This document shows positions 10,701-25,700 of a stretch of DNA of 64,000 nucleotides, piece after piece. Source of the stretch: Parus major (lineage: Eukaryota; Chordata; Aves; Passeriformes; Paridae); assembly GCF_001522545.3 (NCBI RefSeq), contig NC_031770.1, positions 20,296,105-20,360,104 of the forward strand. Reading direction: 5' to 3'. A model generated the notes under the pieces. That model was not told where the DNA came from. It saw only the letters and a program-made list of their open reading frames with translations, and did not search any database. Position 1 is the first letter of the stretch. Every line of letters starts with the position of its first letter. The translations under genes were made by a program, and so were the position numbers.

Positions 10701-13700
10701 AATTAAATCAAGAATTTAGGTTGCTAGTTCCTCAGTTTTCAGACATTTCTGGTGTATTTTGTTTAACATCGCTTGAGTTTGGTACTGGACTAAAGCCATA
10801 GTGCAAACACTTGCATGGACAATGGCATTCCTGAAGTACTGCATAATCTTCTACCAAACTGGATCTGAAGTCCTGGAGATCAGCAGACACATGCAGGCAA
10901 ATCAACTGCTCTGGAAGTTCCTTCTCTCTGTGAAGGAACCAAGCTTCGAGACCTGCACCTAAACCATGTCTTCAAAAGTAGATTTTATTTTTTTTTCCAT
11001 ATTCCAGTGAGTATATTTCACCCTTTCTGTAATCTCCTCCCATTTCTGACAAGTCCTTAAGAGATTTCTGGACCAAGGAACTAGATGTTACCTCTCTATG
11101 CCTTCTTTTATCCCAAGTTTTGTATCACTCTGCCAAACTATGGAAATCTCTGCCTCTAGCAGATGTATAATGAGGGGTAAAAACTCTTGTTCCATTACAG
11201 GTTCTCACTTCCAACACACAACCACACCAAGCAAACTGGAAGACAGCCCTGTCATATTTTACTTACTGGTCTACAACTCAAGGTGAGGGATTACACGTGC
11301 CCTTTCTTGGCCCTCTAGGATTAAAGGGAGTGCTTATTTCTCCAAGTGGGACAGAATTTTCAAGCAAAGAAAAGGTTTAGCTTATCCTAGGTAATGTGTC
11401 CTATTTCAAACAATTCTTATTTGCTTCAGCCCTGAGGAGGAAAAAGCCAAAAGCCATTTTATCCAGAGCACTCAAACATACAAAGAATCATGGTATTTGT
11501 CCTGTACTCTATCTTTCAGTCAGTCCATTTAATGGACCTTGAATACTAATTCATGGATATTTCAGCCTAAGTTCTCATTTCTCTCTGACCAGCAACATTC
11601 CAATTGCTAAAGAGACTTGAAAAAGCATTTGCAAAATACTTACAATGACTCAGTTGGATAAAAGCAAAGCAAATCAACCAAAGAAACTTCCCCATATCTC
11701 AAAGAGCTCAGACTCTAAACCAGTATCCCTTCCTAACTTAAGGATGGTCTGTTAAGTCCCTAAAACATATTGTAAATATTATCTTCTTCTGCAGCAGATA
11801 GTAACACCAGAGGCTGCCATCTGCCAAGATGTGAACTTTCATTAGGAAAAAGAACAACTCTGTAAAACAGTCACTGGTAAACCATGGCCAGTGAGAATCC
11901 TCATTTTGCCTACTAGGGTTTTCTGTCACACTCTACTACTACTGCTTTATGTTACCTCTTACTCTATAGCACTTAATATTCTGCTTCCTTTAAGCTCTCC
12001 TTTGCTAAGAATTTCATTTCTAATGTATCTAGCATCCACACCCTCCTCATCTTTTTAGCATGCAACTGAAACACTTCCAGAGGAATAAGTACTAGAGAAA
12101 CCAGTCCAGTAGTCAGCTCAAATCTCCAAGAAAGGAAGAAGATGCAAGAACCAATAAGATGCAGAGATCAGAATTACATCTTTAGATCACTACATAAGGA
12201 AGAATACATTTGCACAAATGAAAGTAGAACTTAGAAAGACATCAGCCTGAAAGAAGATGAAGTTGTTGCTCTGAGCATCTGACCATAGTAACATGTCTGT
12301 CTCTGCTGCAGAAGCAGTGCTTTCCCATACCTATTACCTGTTATTTGTCACTTAAGAGTCAAATTAGACTTAGTCACCAAACAGTGCAGCAACCTCAGGT
12401 CAGTTCTGCCTCTTGAGATTTGCAAGGCATTTTGGGGATTTGTAGTGCATCCAGTTTTGTACCACAAAGGTGTATACCCAGCTGTGTTACAACCTTTGTT
12501 ATTTGAATGCTTGACTGCTTCTCGCACTCGTACTGACTCCATGGATCTCTCTATTTAATGTGCATTCTAACAGGAATCAAATCAGTGCAGCCAGAAGCAT
12601 CCACACACAGGACAGGCATCATTAAAGCACAATCATGTGCATTTCTGTTGAAGAAGTCTCCTACTGTAAAGCAGCTTTGTAGATCCCCAGATACCAGACT
12701 ATCTTCTTGTTTTCTTTCAGATGGTCCAGAAATTGCTGTCGCATATTCCCCACAATTTTATTTCCTCTGGTGCTAGTGAATTTTTTACAAAGTTAGTAAT
12801 CTATAAAGAAGTTTAAATATATCAGTGCTTGACATTTATTACCCCAAATCACACAACATCCTTTCATTTGAAAGCCTAAAAAGCATGCTTCTTAGTAGCA
12901 CCAAACAAGTCAACATTCTGCTCACAGGCACAATACCCAGGTGATAAACTCCATAACACAAGTTAGGGCTGAAAACCCTATGATGAGCATTTTCCATATG
13001 CTTTTAGATTATTTTACTCTCTTTTTACTGGAAAGACATACCAGCTTGTAAAAAGTGATGTGGAAAATTGAACACACCTGCCAATGCTGAGTCACAGCGT
13101 TCCAGACTCCAACTTTCCCTGTATGGCTTGTAGCCACCAGCTGGTTGCCAATGAAGAAGAGAGCATCTACAGGGACTCCAAGACTGAATACTCCTGCAAA
13201 AAAAAGAACAGGCTGTGAAGCTCATCTAAAATAAAGAGAAAAATACAGTAACAATGAATCTCCCCATTATTATCACATGACATTTATTCTGGTAACAAGT
13301 AAAGAACAGTGAAAACTGGGTTTGCAGCATGCTAGGTGGGGCACCATGCATGCAGCAAACTGGGTTCCATTAAATGGCAGTATGATGTCATCTCTGCTAA
13401 TACCATCATTATTTGCAAAGGAGAAAATAGGCAAGAGAAGACAGAAGAGCTCTCATGAAATATACAAACATTTTACTAGCCATCAAGTTCTCAGATGACT
13501 TTAAAGTAAATTTAAAAGTTATATTACAGCAAGCAGGAATTTTTGTAGTTGTTTTGTGGTTAGGTTTTTTTCAGCTGTGACTGTGAAACATCATTTAAGA
13601 AGCAGTAATTTCATGGGTTTTGCAAATTTGTGCCATCCTAGTTTGCAATTACCTGTTAAAATATTACAAATTCTTGATGCTATTTTTTTTTAAGTCCAGT

Positions 13701-16700
13701 CAAGCAAAAATATTTTGAAAATGGATTTCAGGAGCTAAATATGACTGCAAGACTTCAGTCATATTCTTGGGAAAAGACTAAACAATTCAAATGTGACCCT
13801 ATCTGAATACAGTCTAATTTCTCTTTTAGCAGAAATACTTGAACTCAGAAAAATAATCAGCCTGCAAAAGCCTACTTCTTTCTTTCCATCCCCAGATCTT
13901 TTATTTGGTTGCAGTCCATAAGCAGAGAGTACAGGCTAACAGGCTATTAAAACTTGAAGCTATATAGGGTTTCACCAATCATCACATACTATTCAAATTT
14001 GGAAGATAAAACTTACCAGCAAACACTGGCCTTCCAAGTAAAGAAAATATGTCATCAACAACATCTCATTTAATAGCAATCTAAACAGTGCAGCGTCTGA
14101 CAGGCATCGATGGCTGTGGTTACAGCTGACCTTAACATCTGAGGCCTTCCACAAAATTGATCTTTTCTTTAGAGCTTCCAAGTCTCATCATAAATCCAAC
14201 ATGAGTAACTTGAACTAAACTGCAAACTTGGATAGCATACTACATTTTGTACTATTTATTATGCATGTATTTAAAAGTTACAGCATATTCAAAAAGTCTG
14301 AGGTAATTTCCAAGTTTGCCAGCTATGAAGTCCAGCAAACTGGCCCTGCATTTAACTTGGTTTGTAAATAATTCTAGGATATGTTTTTCTGCCTGGGAAG
14401 TACAAAAATACTGGGGATACATTACAACACAAAAGTGTCAAGTTTCACTCACAGGTTTCTTATTCCATCCAGCTCACTCTACATATTTATATTACGTCTC
14501 ACTAATATACCTTAACTGTAGCAGATAGATGTTATCCCAACAAGGGTATCCAATAGCTGAAAAATTCCTCAATATTGCAAAGCAAAATTGCTTTGGACAA
14601 ATTCAAATAAACATATTCCCACACAAGGATCAGCCCTCTGTAACACCCAAGAAGAAATCTCACAAAATTGTTTTAATTATGGTGCTAAGCTGTTTTCCAG
14701 TGCAAAGCAAAATCATTCAATGCAGATAAGATTCAGCAGCACAGGGCACATGAAAAAGGCAGTAATAAAAAATCCACAGAAACAACTAGAATTGATTACT
14801 CCAGAGAAGGATGAGGTTCAAGGAAATCAAGGAAGACAGCTTGAATGGTCTGGAGGAATTTGAAGTGTCAGTCCTGCTTAGGCTCAACAATCTTGAGACT
14901 TGTCCACAGGGGGGACAACACTATATGTAATGACAGGCTCTTGTCCTAAGGGTCCCTCTCAGTAAAGTATTGCTTACAGCAGCAAGCCAGCAGCAGCGTC
15001 TTATGTAAGTAATATTGAAAGGGAAGAAAGCACTCAGGGAGAGCTCTATCACAAAGATGCCAGCCCACACAATTTGCTGGGGATGGTGTCGCCAGGCTCC
15101 AGCAACTGTTTGGAACAAGTACTTTCTTTCACAAGATGACAGCAATGTACTGTATCTCTAACACAAAGCAGCACTGCAAGCATTTGTCTCTACAAGGAAA
15201 CAAAACAGCTACGTTCAAGTTATAACTATTAAACACAAGCATTTTTTTTAAACCAATCAATGTGACCTATTATCCAAAAAGAACAGCAGTACATTTTGGT
15301 CCATGTCAGCCTGACTGGGAATTTCATCCTGTAGGCACTTTCTGTCTGCTCCCCCCCTCCTCCCAAAGTTTCACAGTGTCACTGGAATGCAGTACAGCCT
15401 GGTTAGCATAAGTCCTTGCTTTGGTTTTGCTTTGGTTTTTCAGTCATAGTCTAAGATATCAGAACCTTATGATACTGGCATATTTTAGAGTTTTTATTTG
15501 AAATGAAAGGCTGCTTATTTTTTTTTGTGTCTCTTTGCACTTGATTTAAAAAAATCCAAGATGCTGCTTCTTGTGTCTTACGGCAAATCCCAAGGTAACA
15601 CAAGCAGCTAATTGAAACCAGAAAATGCAGGAGGAATGGAATGGCACAGTGCTTAAAGCAATGCCTGTTACAGAAGTAACAGCTGTCACACCAACCCTTC
15701 CCTGTCCTTAAGACTCAGTCAATGGGAGCATAAGAGAAGGTTTCCCAGATCCGATAATTACTCACTGCACTTAACTGAGATAATTTCATATTCAACTGTT
15801 AGATACACTTTTTGTGGTTTTTTTTGAAAGACAGTGAAATCTCCTTTTCCATTTTGCTGACCATGATATATGTAAGAACTCTATGAATCACAAATAAAAG
15901 AGCAGTACACAGCTTATACAAGACCTTTGCCTTTCCCCATCTTCAAATATGACTTAGTGTTTCCACACATTCATGCAGGGGTGGGGGAAAAAAAGCAATA
16001 TCCATAGCTATAAATTGCCTGAGAATCTGTCAAACATGCTCTTCTTTAAATGCACATGGGTCAAAACTTGAATTTGGTACTTTTGACTTTAATTAATGGT
16101 TACTGTCATTCTGAAGGCTTCAACCATGGAAATACATCTAATAACAAATTAGCTCAGCATTAAGTTTTCTCTGAAAAGTGCTCACACAATCAGACTGCTG
16201 TCATACTTTGTTAGCAGTATCCACTGCCAGAGGAAACAGACATTACTGGCACAGCAGTGGTTATTCAAACACCAGGGATTAGGCTAGAGGAAGTTCCAAA
16301 TACCATTCCCTTCAGTGCCTCCCAAATTTGCCCTGTATTTGAACAGCAATGACTCAGACAAGCCATCAGATCAGCACCAGGGAATATTTACTTCTGGAAA
16401 TGTCTTCTTGCTGTTTCTAAATCTTACAACTGTGTGTTTTTCAGTGACAAGGTGTATAAGCAATAATTCCTGTATGCTTAAAGGCATAGTGTGGGCTTTT
16501 TTCCTACCCTGACACCCAAGTTATAAACCCAAGAAATTTTCATCTTCCAGACTCCATTTATGAACCACATTTGACAGAGAACTGAAGTATTTTCATCATC
16601 TCTAAAAATGTGGCTTTAATAACACAAAGGAAAGGAAAGAGCAGAATCACTTTGTATCTGTAGGTTTCCACTTCCAAAGCTTAGTTCCTTTGTGTTACAG

Positions 16701-19700
16701 CCTACATTCAAATGCCAAGTCTAAGGAAAACTTTAATTCTTCATTTGAATTCTTACACAAAAACCTCAAACTGAACAGTAAGTATTGGTTACTATCTCTT
16801 CAATAAACACAGTGATCTTTTATTCACCATCTCTTTGATTTTGAGCCAGGATTCCTGGTGCAGAACTGAAGGATGTTAAAACACTAACAGGTTGCTGTAC
16901 CATAGCTTGTTTTGTCAATCTGTGAAAAAGTGAATACTGAGCACCAGAAATCACACATACCTCAGAACAAGGTCTCAGACTTCCTTCTACTTAAACACAC
17001 ACACAAAACACAAAACAGGTAATGATAGTTACCAATTTCACTGCCACTACCACCATCCTGAATGCTCCACAAGATAATGCTACTCTCCGAGGCAACTGCA
17101 ACCATCTTGTCCTTGTCTCCATGAGGTCCTCCAACCACCTTGGCATTGAGTGCCACCCGCTCAATGGTCCAGTCCAGATAAGGACTGGTGAACACCTGCT
17201 GCCACCCAGATGACTCTTTGATTCTGGAAGGGCAAAGGGGAGAACAGGGAGCAGACGTCAGAGACGCAGGAACAGTCAGCCCAGTCTAATCCTGAACCAG
17301 TGTGGATGATTCAGTCTTATAGTCTAGACCACAAACTTCAAATTCTTGTTAGAGAACTACAGCCTACGAGATCTGCACTTTTTCCCATTTTGAAGTCTGA
17401 TATTGCATATTATTTCAGTACTTTGCAGATACTGAAATCCTGTACTGAGCTTTTTCTTAATTTAAGCATATCTGATATAAAGGTTATAAGATGAAGTCAA
17501 AAGTTTGGGCTATCAAACACTAGATAATGAGGTTCAGCATAAGACTTCAGAAAAAAACTCTATTAATCTCCTTATATATCATGCAAGAAACCCAATCATG
17601 CTTTAGCACAAAGCTCTGCTCTCCAGACACATTTTCTGTTTATGGAATACTGAAAGCAGATAATACTGAATTGGTTGTAAGCTTTATTTGTAGAGAATCA
17701 TTTCCCTGCGCATTTTTAAGACTTACATGCTGTCAGCACAATTTATCTTACTTAAGTTCAGGCAATAATTTAAGATACTTTGCAATGGAGTTAAAGCAAC
17801 TAGATCTCTGCAGTCAAGTTATAAAAATGTTAAAATTAAAAGCAGAAAGACATGTGTACTTTTTAGCATTGTTGCCATTATTTCACTTCAGTGTTGCATC
17901 CTGCCTGGAGCTGAAGCACCCCAGACCACTGTGCTCCACCCATGCAACATGCAGAAGTTGTAGTGGAGAGATTTAAGAGCACAACTGCAGGAGCAAGACT
18001 TTGAGTGCAACCCAGACATTCTCACAAACTTTAGGATCAAATTTTAAAAACTTTTGTCATACCTCAAAATTTAAATTAAAAATATTATCTTTAAGATGCA
18101 CTGTATTTTGCTCTAGAAGAATGGAGGAGGGAAAATTCCACCATTATATTCCTAGAGCTTCTTGAAGTTTTGGAAGAAAAAAAAGAATATAAGACTTCTA
18201 CCTTGAGTCTGTGTGAAGAAAAGCAGCACTTCAAACTGGCATGTTGACCTGCACCCTCTCTCATCAGCCATTCAAGTCTGACATGATTCATCAAAAGCAT
18301 CACTTATGACATAATTTTAATGGCAACAAGCCTTGTTAAGTAATTTACCGAGCAGGAAAGAGGCAGAATCTTTCACTTAAAGTGAGTTAGCAATCAAGGA
18401 AAACAGAGATAAAATCCTAAGAAGGGGACAATTAGCACAGAACCAGTTGCAAATCATTGCCTCTTTCTCTGTCAGACCATATGAAGCATAATTGAAAACA
18501 AAAACATTAAGCAGAGCAAGAGAATCCACATTTAATACAAATTAAAGCCAAAAAATTACAGTGGTGAATGCAAGTTAGATGTGATTTAAGTTACAAAGTT
18601 TAAGCAACTGGGTTACTATTCTAGAGAGTGAATAAGGCAGCAAAGTATGGCTTTTTTGGCAGTAAGCAGAAAGAAGTTGTTCACATTATATTCTTCTCCC
18701 CTCTGTTTCTGAACCACAGTATGACAGCCATGTTAGATTGGTCTGGGAAACAGCTCTTGTAAAAACACTACTTTCCATCCAAAAGACAGCCACCAATTAA
18801 ATCAAGACTACGAGATGTGAACCAAAGACAGCTTCTGTAAGGTGGAGGTATTGCTTATCTTCACCTGACCTTAAAAAATAGCCAGTTTGTTTTCAAGACA
18901 ATGAAGACATTTTTCAGCAATCCAAGTGAAGCAGCAAGTGTTTAACAGCTCTGCTAAGCAAAAAAACCTGAAAACAAGGTAGCAAAAATATGTAGCAAAA
19001 ATTCATTTTTTAATAATTTTTAAATTAATTTTCCATTTAAAATTTTAATTATAATTTAATTTTAATTTAATTTTTATTTTAATTTTCCATTCTTTAAATC
19101 AGACTTTCAAAGCAGTTACATTTGAGCCAATTTGCAACTTTTCAACAGTATCAAGAACTGACATCAAATCAAAATCTGAGCTCCTATCAAGCAATTTATT
19201 TTCTCCAAAAAAAGGAAGCAACTCATTTTCACAGGACGAAACTGAATGTCTTTATCTACTGCTATTTCAGAGTAAACTGTTTTCTTCACTCTTAGCCAAT
19301 AACAATATAATTTTTTTAGCTTCCTGTAAACTGACAAGCAACTCTATTCCTACCTGTAGCAAACAGCAAAATGGGCATAGGCAGCTACTATCCAGTTGTG
19401 GTGGCCAGCTACTATTAGGACTTTCCGGGGGTCCACAGGAAATCCTAAAAACAACAAAGCTGAAGTCAGGCAAGCAACAAGTATTAGATGAGCAGAGACA
19501 TCTGTAATAGGAAAGAGCTCTCTGCTAGGATGTGCAACAGAAATTTTGATAATTAAGTTTCTCAAGAAACAATTTCAGCAAGATTTTAGTTTGCAGTGTT
19601 GCTCCTCACAGCCTTGGGATGCCACAGAACTAATGCTTGAAGAATGCACCTTTTACCTCCTTTTACCCAGGACTGCCTGCTTCCAAACCTCTAGCAGTTC

Positions 19701-22700
19701 ATTAAGAATCAGCTCACTAAAACTAAATCACTGTTTTGAATTGCATAGATTTGCCTTTAACATAGTCTAGATTTTCCTAATGATTTACAGGATCATGACA
19801 GAAATATGACACTTCTAGCAGCATCACTTCGCTTGCAAATCAAAAGCTGGAAAATGTCAGAATTCAGGTCTATCTCACTATTTTTCTGTGAAGACTACCT
19901 TTACTCTAAAAACTTTACTCTTGAAGGGCAAGTGAGGCACCAAGAGGAAGAAAGAAGTGGAAGAACGGGAATTAGGCCCTGAACAAAGATCAAAGAGACA
20001 GTGGCCTCTCTGGCTTTTATTATGGTCTTAGTATGGTGTAAGGCATTTGTCTAAGGGACCATGCTAAGGCTCCATGAAAAACTTTAATTTGCCTTTCTCT
20101 CAAGCCTCACACCTGGACTGTGCAGCAGTGAGCCTTCAGTAGTGTATAGGGAGTAGTGTTTAAGTAAGTATTCAGCAATTTTAACCAGGCAAACACAGAA
20201 TAGCAGATTTAAACCAGATACAGCCACATAGTTCTTATTTCCCAGAGACAAGTATCTTTGCAACTTGCTTTGGTTTTAAAACTGACACTCCTCACCTAGT
20301 CTGACTGTACCTTCCCCCGTACCAGCAAGTGTAGGCTGGACACCACCTCCATGCATCTCACTCTCATTCTGACCCGTTCTGATGTCAGTCAGTGGCCCAG
20401 TAGTATTATTTATCTTACGGCTGGGAATGCCTAGGAAAAAAAAAAAAACAAAAAAAAAGTTTTGTGTCCCTCCTTCAACTTCAGCAATATAACAGATATT
20501 AAAGTTCACTTTAAAAATACAGGATTAACACTTGTGCATTTTGATGAAAATTTAATTTATCTGCTACAAGAAACAGGTAATATTGTAACACTGAAACAGG
20601 AAATGCTTTTTCTCTCTATGTTGACATTCACCATTTAAGAAACTATCTTCAGAAAACCTGTCAATAACTGGCAAGATATCCTTTAGACTTCAGGTTAATA
20701 CATGAATGGTGTTCATGCCTACAGAGAATTTAAAAAGGCCTAAGTGGTACTCAGTGTTGGTAAGGAAAGCTCATTAGTGCTGATTTGTCACCTAAGCAAT
20801 AGGACACCCAAGGTACCGCAATGTTCAGAAAGAAGAAAGCACCTCGTGCTGATGACATTAAACTGAAAGGTTCCTGAAGAACCTCTGCTCTAGTCTACAA
20901 CCAAACACAACCTGCTTAGCACTAACGGGCCACACCCCCTGCCTGTACTCTAAACAGGCTGTTTGTTACAGCCCAGAGATGAAAATCCTAGGTTTAAACC
21001 ACAATAACGTTCAGTCCAACCATTTGTCCTTAGCTTTCCATAGGAAGGCTGTCTCAGAACAGTTTGACAGCCAGGGTAATCACCTCAGCCAATCATCCCC
21101 ACAAACCAAAGCAGCACGTGACAGCAAACAACATCAGACCATGAATACAAGAATACCTGGAGGAGGTAGGTAGCCATGAAAAAGGACACTGCCACAAGAT
21201 GAGCGTTCCAGTTCTTCACATAGTAGCAATCTTCTCACTAAGAAGGAAACCCAGATATGACCACAGCTTTCACTTCCTTGAAAACATTACATTATCTCAA
21301 ATATCCTTCCGTTTCTAAAAACTTTTACTTCGAAAAACTTTAGGGTCACAGCTGCCCAGGATTTGTCAGTTGACCATTGCTACAACAATAAATAAGATGA
21401 GATCACATTAAGAAAAAAAATATTACCTAAAGGAGTGATTCCATAGAATTCAGCTTCATGCCTGAGAACATTTATACTCACTCCCCTACAGAAACAGAAA
21501 AACAAAACCAAAAACCGACAAGAACAAAGTGAGTAAATACCTTGACTATAAATGCTTGCATATAACTGTATATTGCAAATCTAAATATCAAGCTACCTAA
21601 CAGTTTATAGAATTACCACATTCAACATGTTGACATTTGAGATTTTAAAGTGATCTTAATTTGACTCCATTTTCATTAAAATAAAGATACAGAAACAATA
21701 AAGAAATACACTGCAAGATGTAATCTACATTACAAGAATCTACTAACAAAATAGAATGTGACCATATCTGCCTCCACCATAACATACATATACTCTAGGC
21801 ATGGTCCAACATCTATGAGGGAGCTGAGCCACATACCAGGCACCCAACTAGATGAGCAAGATGAAATATTTATCACTTGAACAAGTTTCCTAATTCTTCT
21901 AATTGAAATTAACTTCTTACCGTAAGTCTAACTCCTTTGTGCGAAGAAAATTTAAAATGGGTGCAAATGCTGCTGGATCTCGATCAATAAATATCTGCAA
22001 AGAAAAATTTCTGTACTTGAGTACTGTTATGGAGCAACCATCACCTAAAGTGCTATTTTATGTTGAATGTGGGAGAGAGGAGTTGAAGATGAGGAAGTGA
22101 ACAGACAAACAAAACCCAAAGTTTTTGAGGTTCTTCTTTGTTCTCATTATTCTACTATATATCCTAAAGGACATATATAGAAACACTATTGCAAACAGAT
22201 GGCACTTAATAAATCTGTTCTTTAGGTTCTGGTCTCCACAGAGGACAATGGAAGCTTTCACTTTCTATCATGTGTTCAATAGGCAATAACTGTAATAAGA
22301 TCTCAAGAGAGGTTTCGACTTTTTAAAATTCAATTACCATCAAAACTACCTCTACACTTGTAGCAAAGTACTTGTGTGTCTTACTATTGCCCAACAACAT
22401 TACTGTAACTATAGTTTCCCATCTAAGAACAGCATACCAACAGATTGAAATGGACATTTTGTTACATGTTTTTGCCAAAAAAAAACACGTGCTACATTTC
22501 CATGTTGGATTACTCAACTAGATATGCAATGGCTATCTAATGAAAATTATACCTCCCTGCAATACAGCAATCAGCATTTGCTCTGTTTAAGAAAAGAAGA
22601 GTTGCTGCTTCTGCATTACATGTACAATGTAGAATTAGCATAGAAATATGTACATTGTTCAGCTTCACTTAGCTTAGAACAAAGATGAGATGCAAGAAAA

Positions 22701-25700
22701 CCAGAGAGATCACTAATTTTCATGAAAGTTTAGCCTGACTCAGGCAGTGTAATTCCATTAGCACCAACAGTAAAAATGCTTTAGGAGAGAGTCTAACCAA
22801 AAGCATAACATCAAATTAATGAGTTACAGCACATCCATTACTCACAGCACCAGTTTCATCTTTTAGTGTTGAAATTCTTCCACTCAGCAAACTGAAAAAC
22901 AGGAAATCTCCATTAGATATCCCCCAGAAATGTACTGATACAAACACAGGGTAGGAACACTGGATCAGTTAGCTCTCTTTGGTTACATTTTGGTAACACA
23001 GTTTATCAGAGCACACAAAACAGCCAGAATGCTGGAGGAGTGAAATCTCTCCTGGACAAAGGAGAAGTGTATGCACAGATAAGGAAAGGCTCAGAGCTGC
23101 ATCATAAGGACCTTCAGATTCCCAAAGAAAACAGACAAAAGGCCTAGTCTGAAGGGATGAAAAAATTTTCCCAGGCACTTAGAGGGCTTTGTAGTTTGTT
23201 AAAATCTAGTTGAACTGGTAAATGCAAAAATGATGAGTAAACAGTCTGCAAGGACTTACTGGACAAAAGTGGGATGAATTCATTTTTACACAATTCTATT
23301 TCAAAGCTTTTCTCACATCAGATCAAAGTACTTTTTCTTCAGACCCATATAAAACACAGTGTCAAAATCTCATTTTACAGGTAAGATGGACACCAACAGC
23401 TTTCACTTGATTCTGGATGACATTTATCTGAGATTTTCCAGTATTGGACAACTTTCAGGACAACCTCCTTAGACAGCATATTTCGTGTTGAGACACTGGG
23501 GAATAGCATGAGACTTCCTACCTTACCATGCCTTTCCTTGCATGCCTCAAAGAAGATGACATTTCATTTATCTGAACATTTCAGTAAAATAGGAACAGGA
23601 AATTCTGCATATGTCTGCTGCCAGGCTTTTATTGGGAAGGACACTTAGAATATAAAAATGGAATGTAAGGAAGCAAAATGGTCAGCATTTAGGTTTTCTT
23701 TTGTGGGTTTAGGATTAACTGGGGTGAAAGAGGTACAGCAACTGCAGAACAAAATACAAATCTGCAGAAGTAGTAATGGCAGTGATGTAAAAAGGAGCAT
23801 GTTCAATAACTCAATAGCTCCTGTATCACAAGTTAAAACCCTCAAAACTTTGAGTTAACTCAGAGTAGAGGAACAACTCAAAGAAACCCTGATGCAAACA
23901 AAACCAAAAATGTTAAAGGCAGTGCTAATGCAAATGGCCAGTAAGATCACAAGTGGTGATCACAGCCAGTGGCATGTCCCTTTCCTGCAGAACTGGAGAT
24001 TATTTCCCCAACACTCCATCTAAAAAGTGACAGCTCCTCAGCACATATAAGCTGCCATGGCTACATTCAAGCAAGAAGATGCCTCTTGGGTAACAGCTTA
24101 TTTCAAATTAATCTTTCCCATTGCTTGAGATGGGGGAAAAAGCATCAAGGACACTAATAACGATGCTATTTACAACAAATATTAAAAACTGAGAACATAA
24201 ATATTTTTTTTAATGATTGTTAATTTGTCTTTGTTAAATGTGATGATACATTACAAATACCTGGAAAAAAATGAGTCTGGAATCCACATCAGTGTTTGTC
24301 TTGATGTGCTGAACCTATGAAAACAAAGTTACAAGTTCTGAATCAGCTGTAAAATTGAAAAGAAGCCTGTTTTATCTAAAATTTCTTGATGTGTCTTAGA
24401 AAGCTAGTATCAAACAGGTTTGGGAAGTTTCATACTGTTAAATAATATTGTTAATATTATACTGTTAATCATACTGTTAAATAATAGAAATTATAATATT
24501 ACTTATGATGCCAGACAGTACTTTACATAATAAGTAACTATGGATTATTTGTTACTACTTCTGGTTTTGATTTAACATGAAGGAAGACAACTGAACTGGC
24601 AGCTTGGACAATGAGCTCATGCTCTGCATCACTCTCTGGCTGTACATATCCTCTTACTAGTGCCATGGTAGAAGAAACCTCTAGTGATCTCTTCATTAAT
24701 GGAAAAAAAAAGGATATGCAAAAGCAAAATTCCATTACAATTTGCCATCTAGTACAGGATTACAAAATACAAAATATTTTTGGAATAAAAATACTTAAGT
24801 CATAATTTATCTAATTTTCACTGATAGTATTTTCCAGTTTTGAAGGGGGAAAAAATGTAAACAAGCCTCATTACTTTGTGCCTCCTAAGAGGCAGAAACA
24901 CAAAGGCTATGTGGAACTATATAAAACATGGATTGTGCATCTACTCACTGCAAACATAACAATGGCAAATCTGTTCTTAACAGAAAACCTACCGATTCAG
25001 TGTTCTAACTACAATAATCCAAAAAGCCTTTTCTGAAAAAAAAAAAATTAAAAAGCTCTTCTCCAATACACTTCTAAGTAGTTTTGCTCAGCTTTTCTTA
25101 TCAGTAATACAGGTCACTACCTCTGTCTACTTTAAGAGTATGGGACGATTAATTTAACTATATTATAGCATGTGAAAACAACGAATTACATTCATTTTAT
25201 CCAGAATTATATCCAGACACTGCTTGTAACTATAGGGATTGATGCAGCATCACCATCATCTTCTTTCAATTTTATCAGCATGTTCAGACAGCCCCAGGAT
25301 TTCCTGCCTGTAATTTAGCACTATAGTAGCAGTTTAGTAAGCAATAGCTCATACTAACATATACTTTAGAACTTTTAATACATAGACATTAATCTCTGTA
25401 AACAACCAGAAAGAGTCCTCCTTTCCAGGATGCAGAAAGCAGCTTAGCCAGCAAAACTTACATGCACAGTGTATCTGCAGCTCCTTGCAGCAATTAGACA
25501 GGCTAAGGATAAGGAAGGCTAGTCGAACCCATGCAATATCCTCAAAAGACCCGTAAGCATATGCTAGCTTAAAGTTATTTTAAAGAAAATATAAGCAACT
25601 GGAAACAGATGTGCCAAGTGAAAGTTATAAACCAACCATTTTCATAGTCTATTGTCCTTGTGGAGTTACAGTGTAACTACAGGGAGATACAGAGTCAAAA

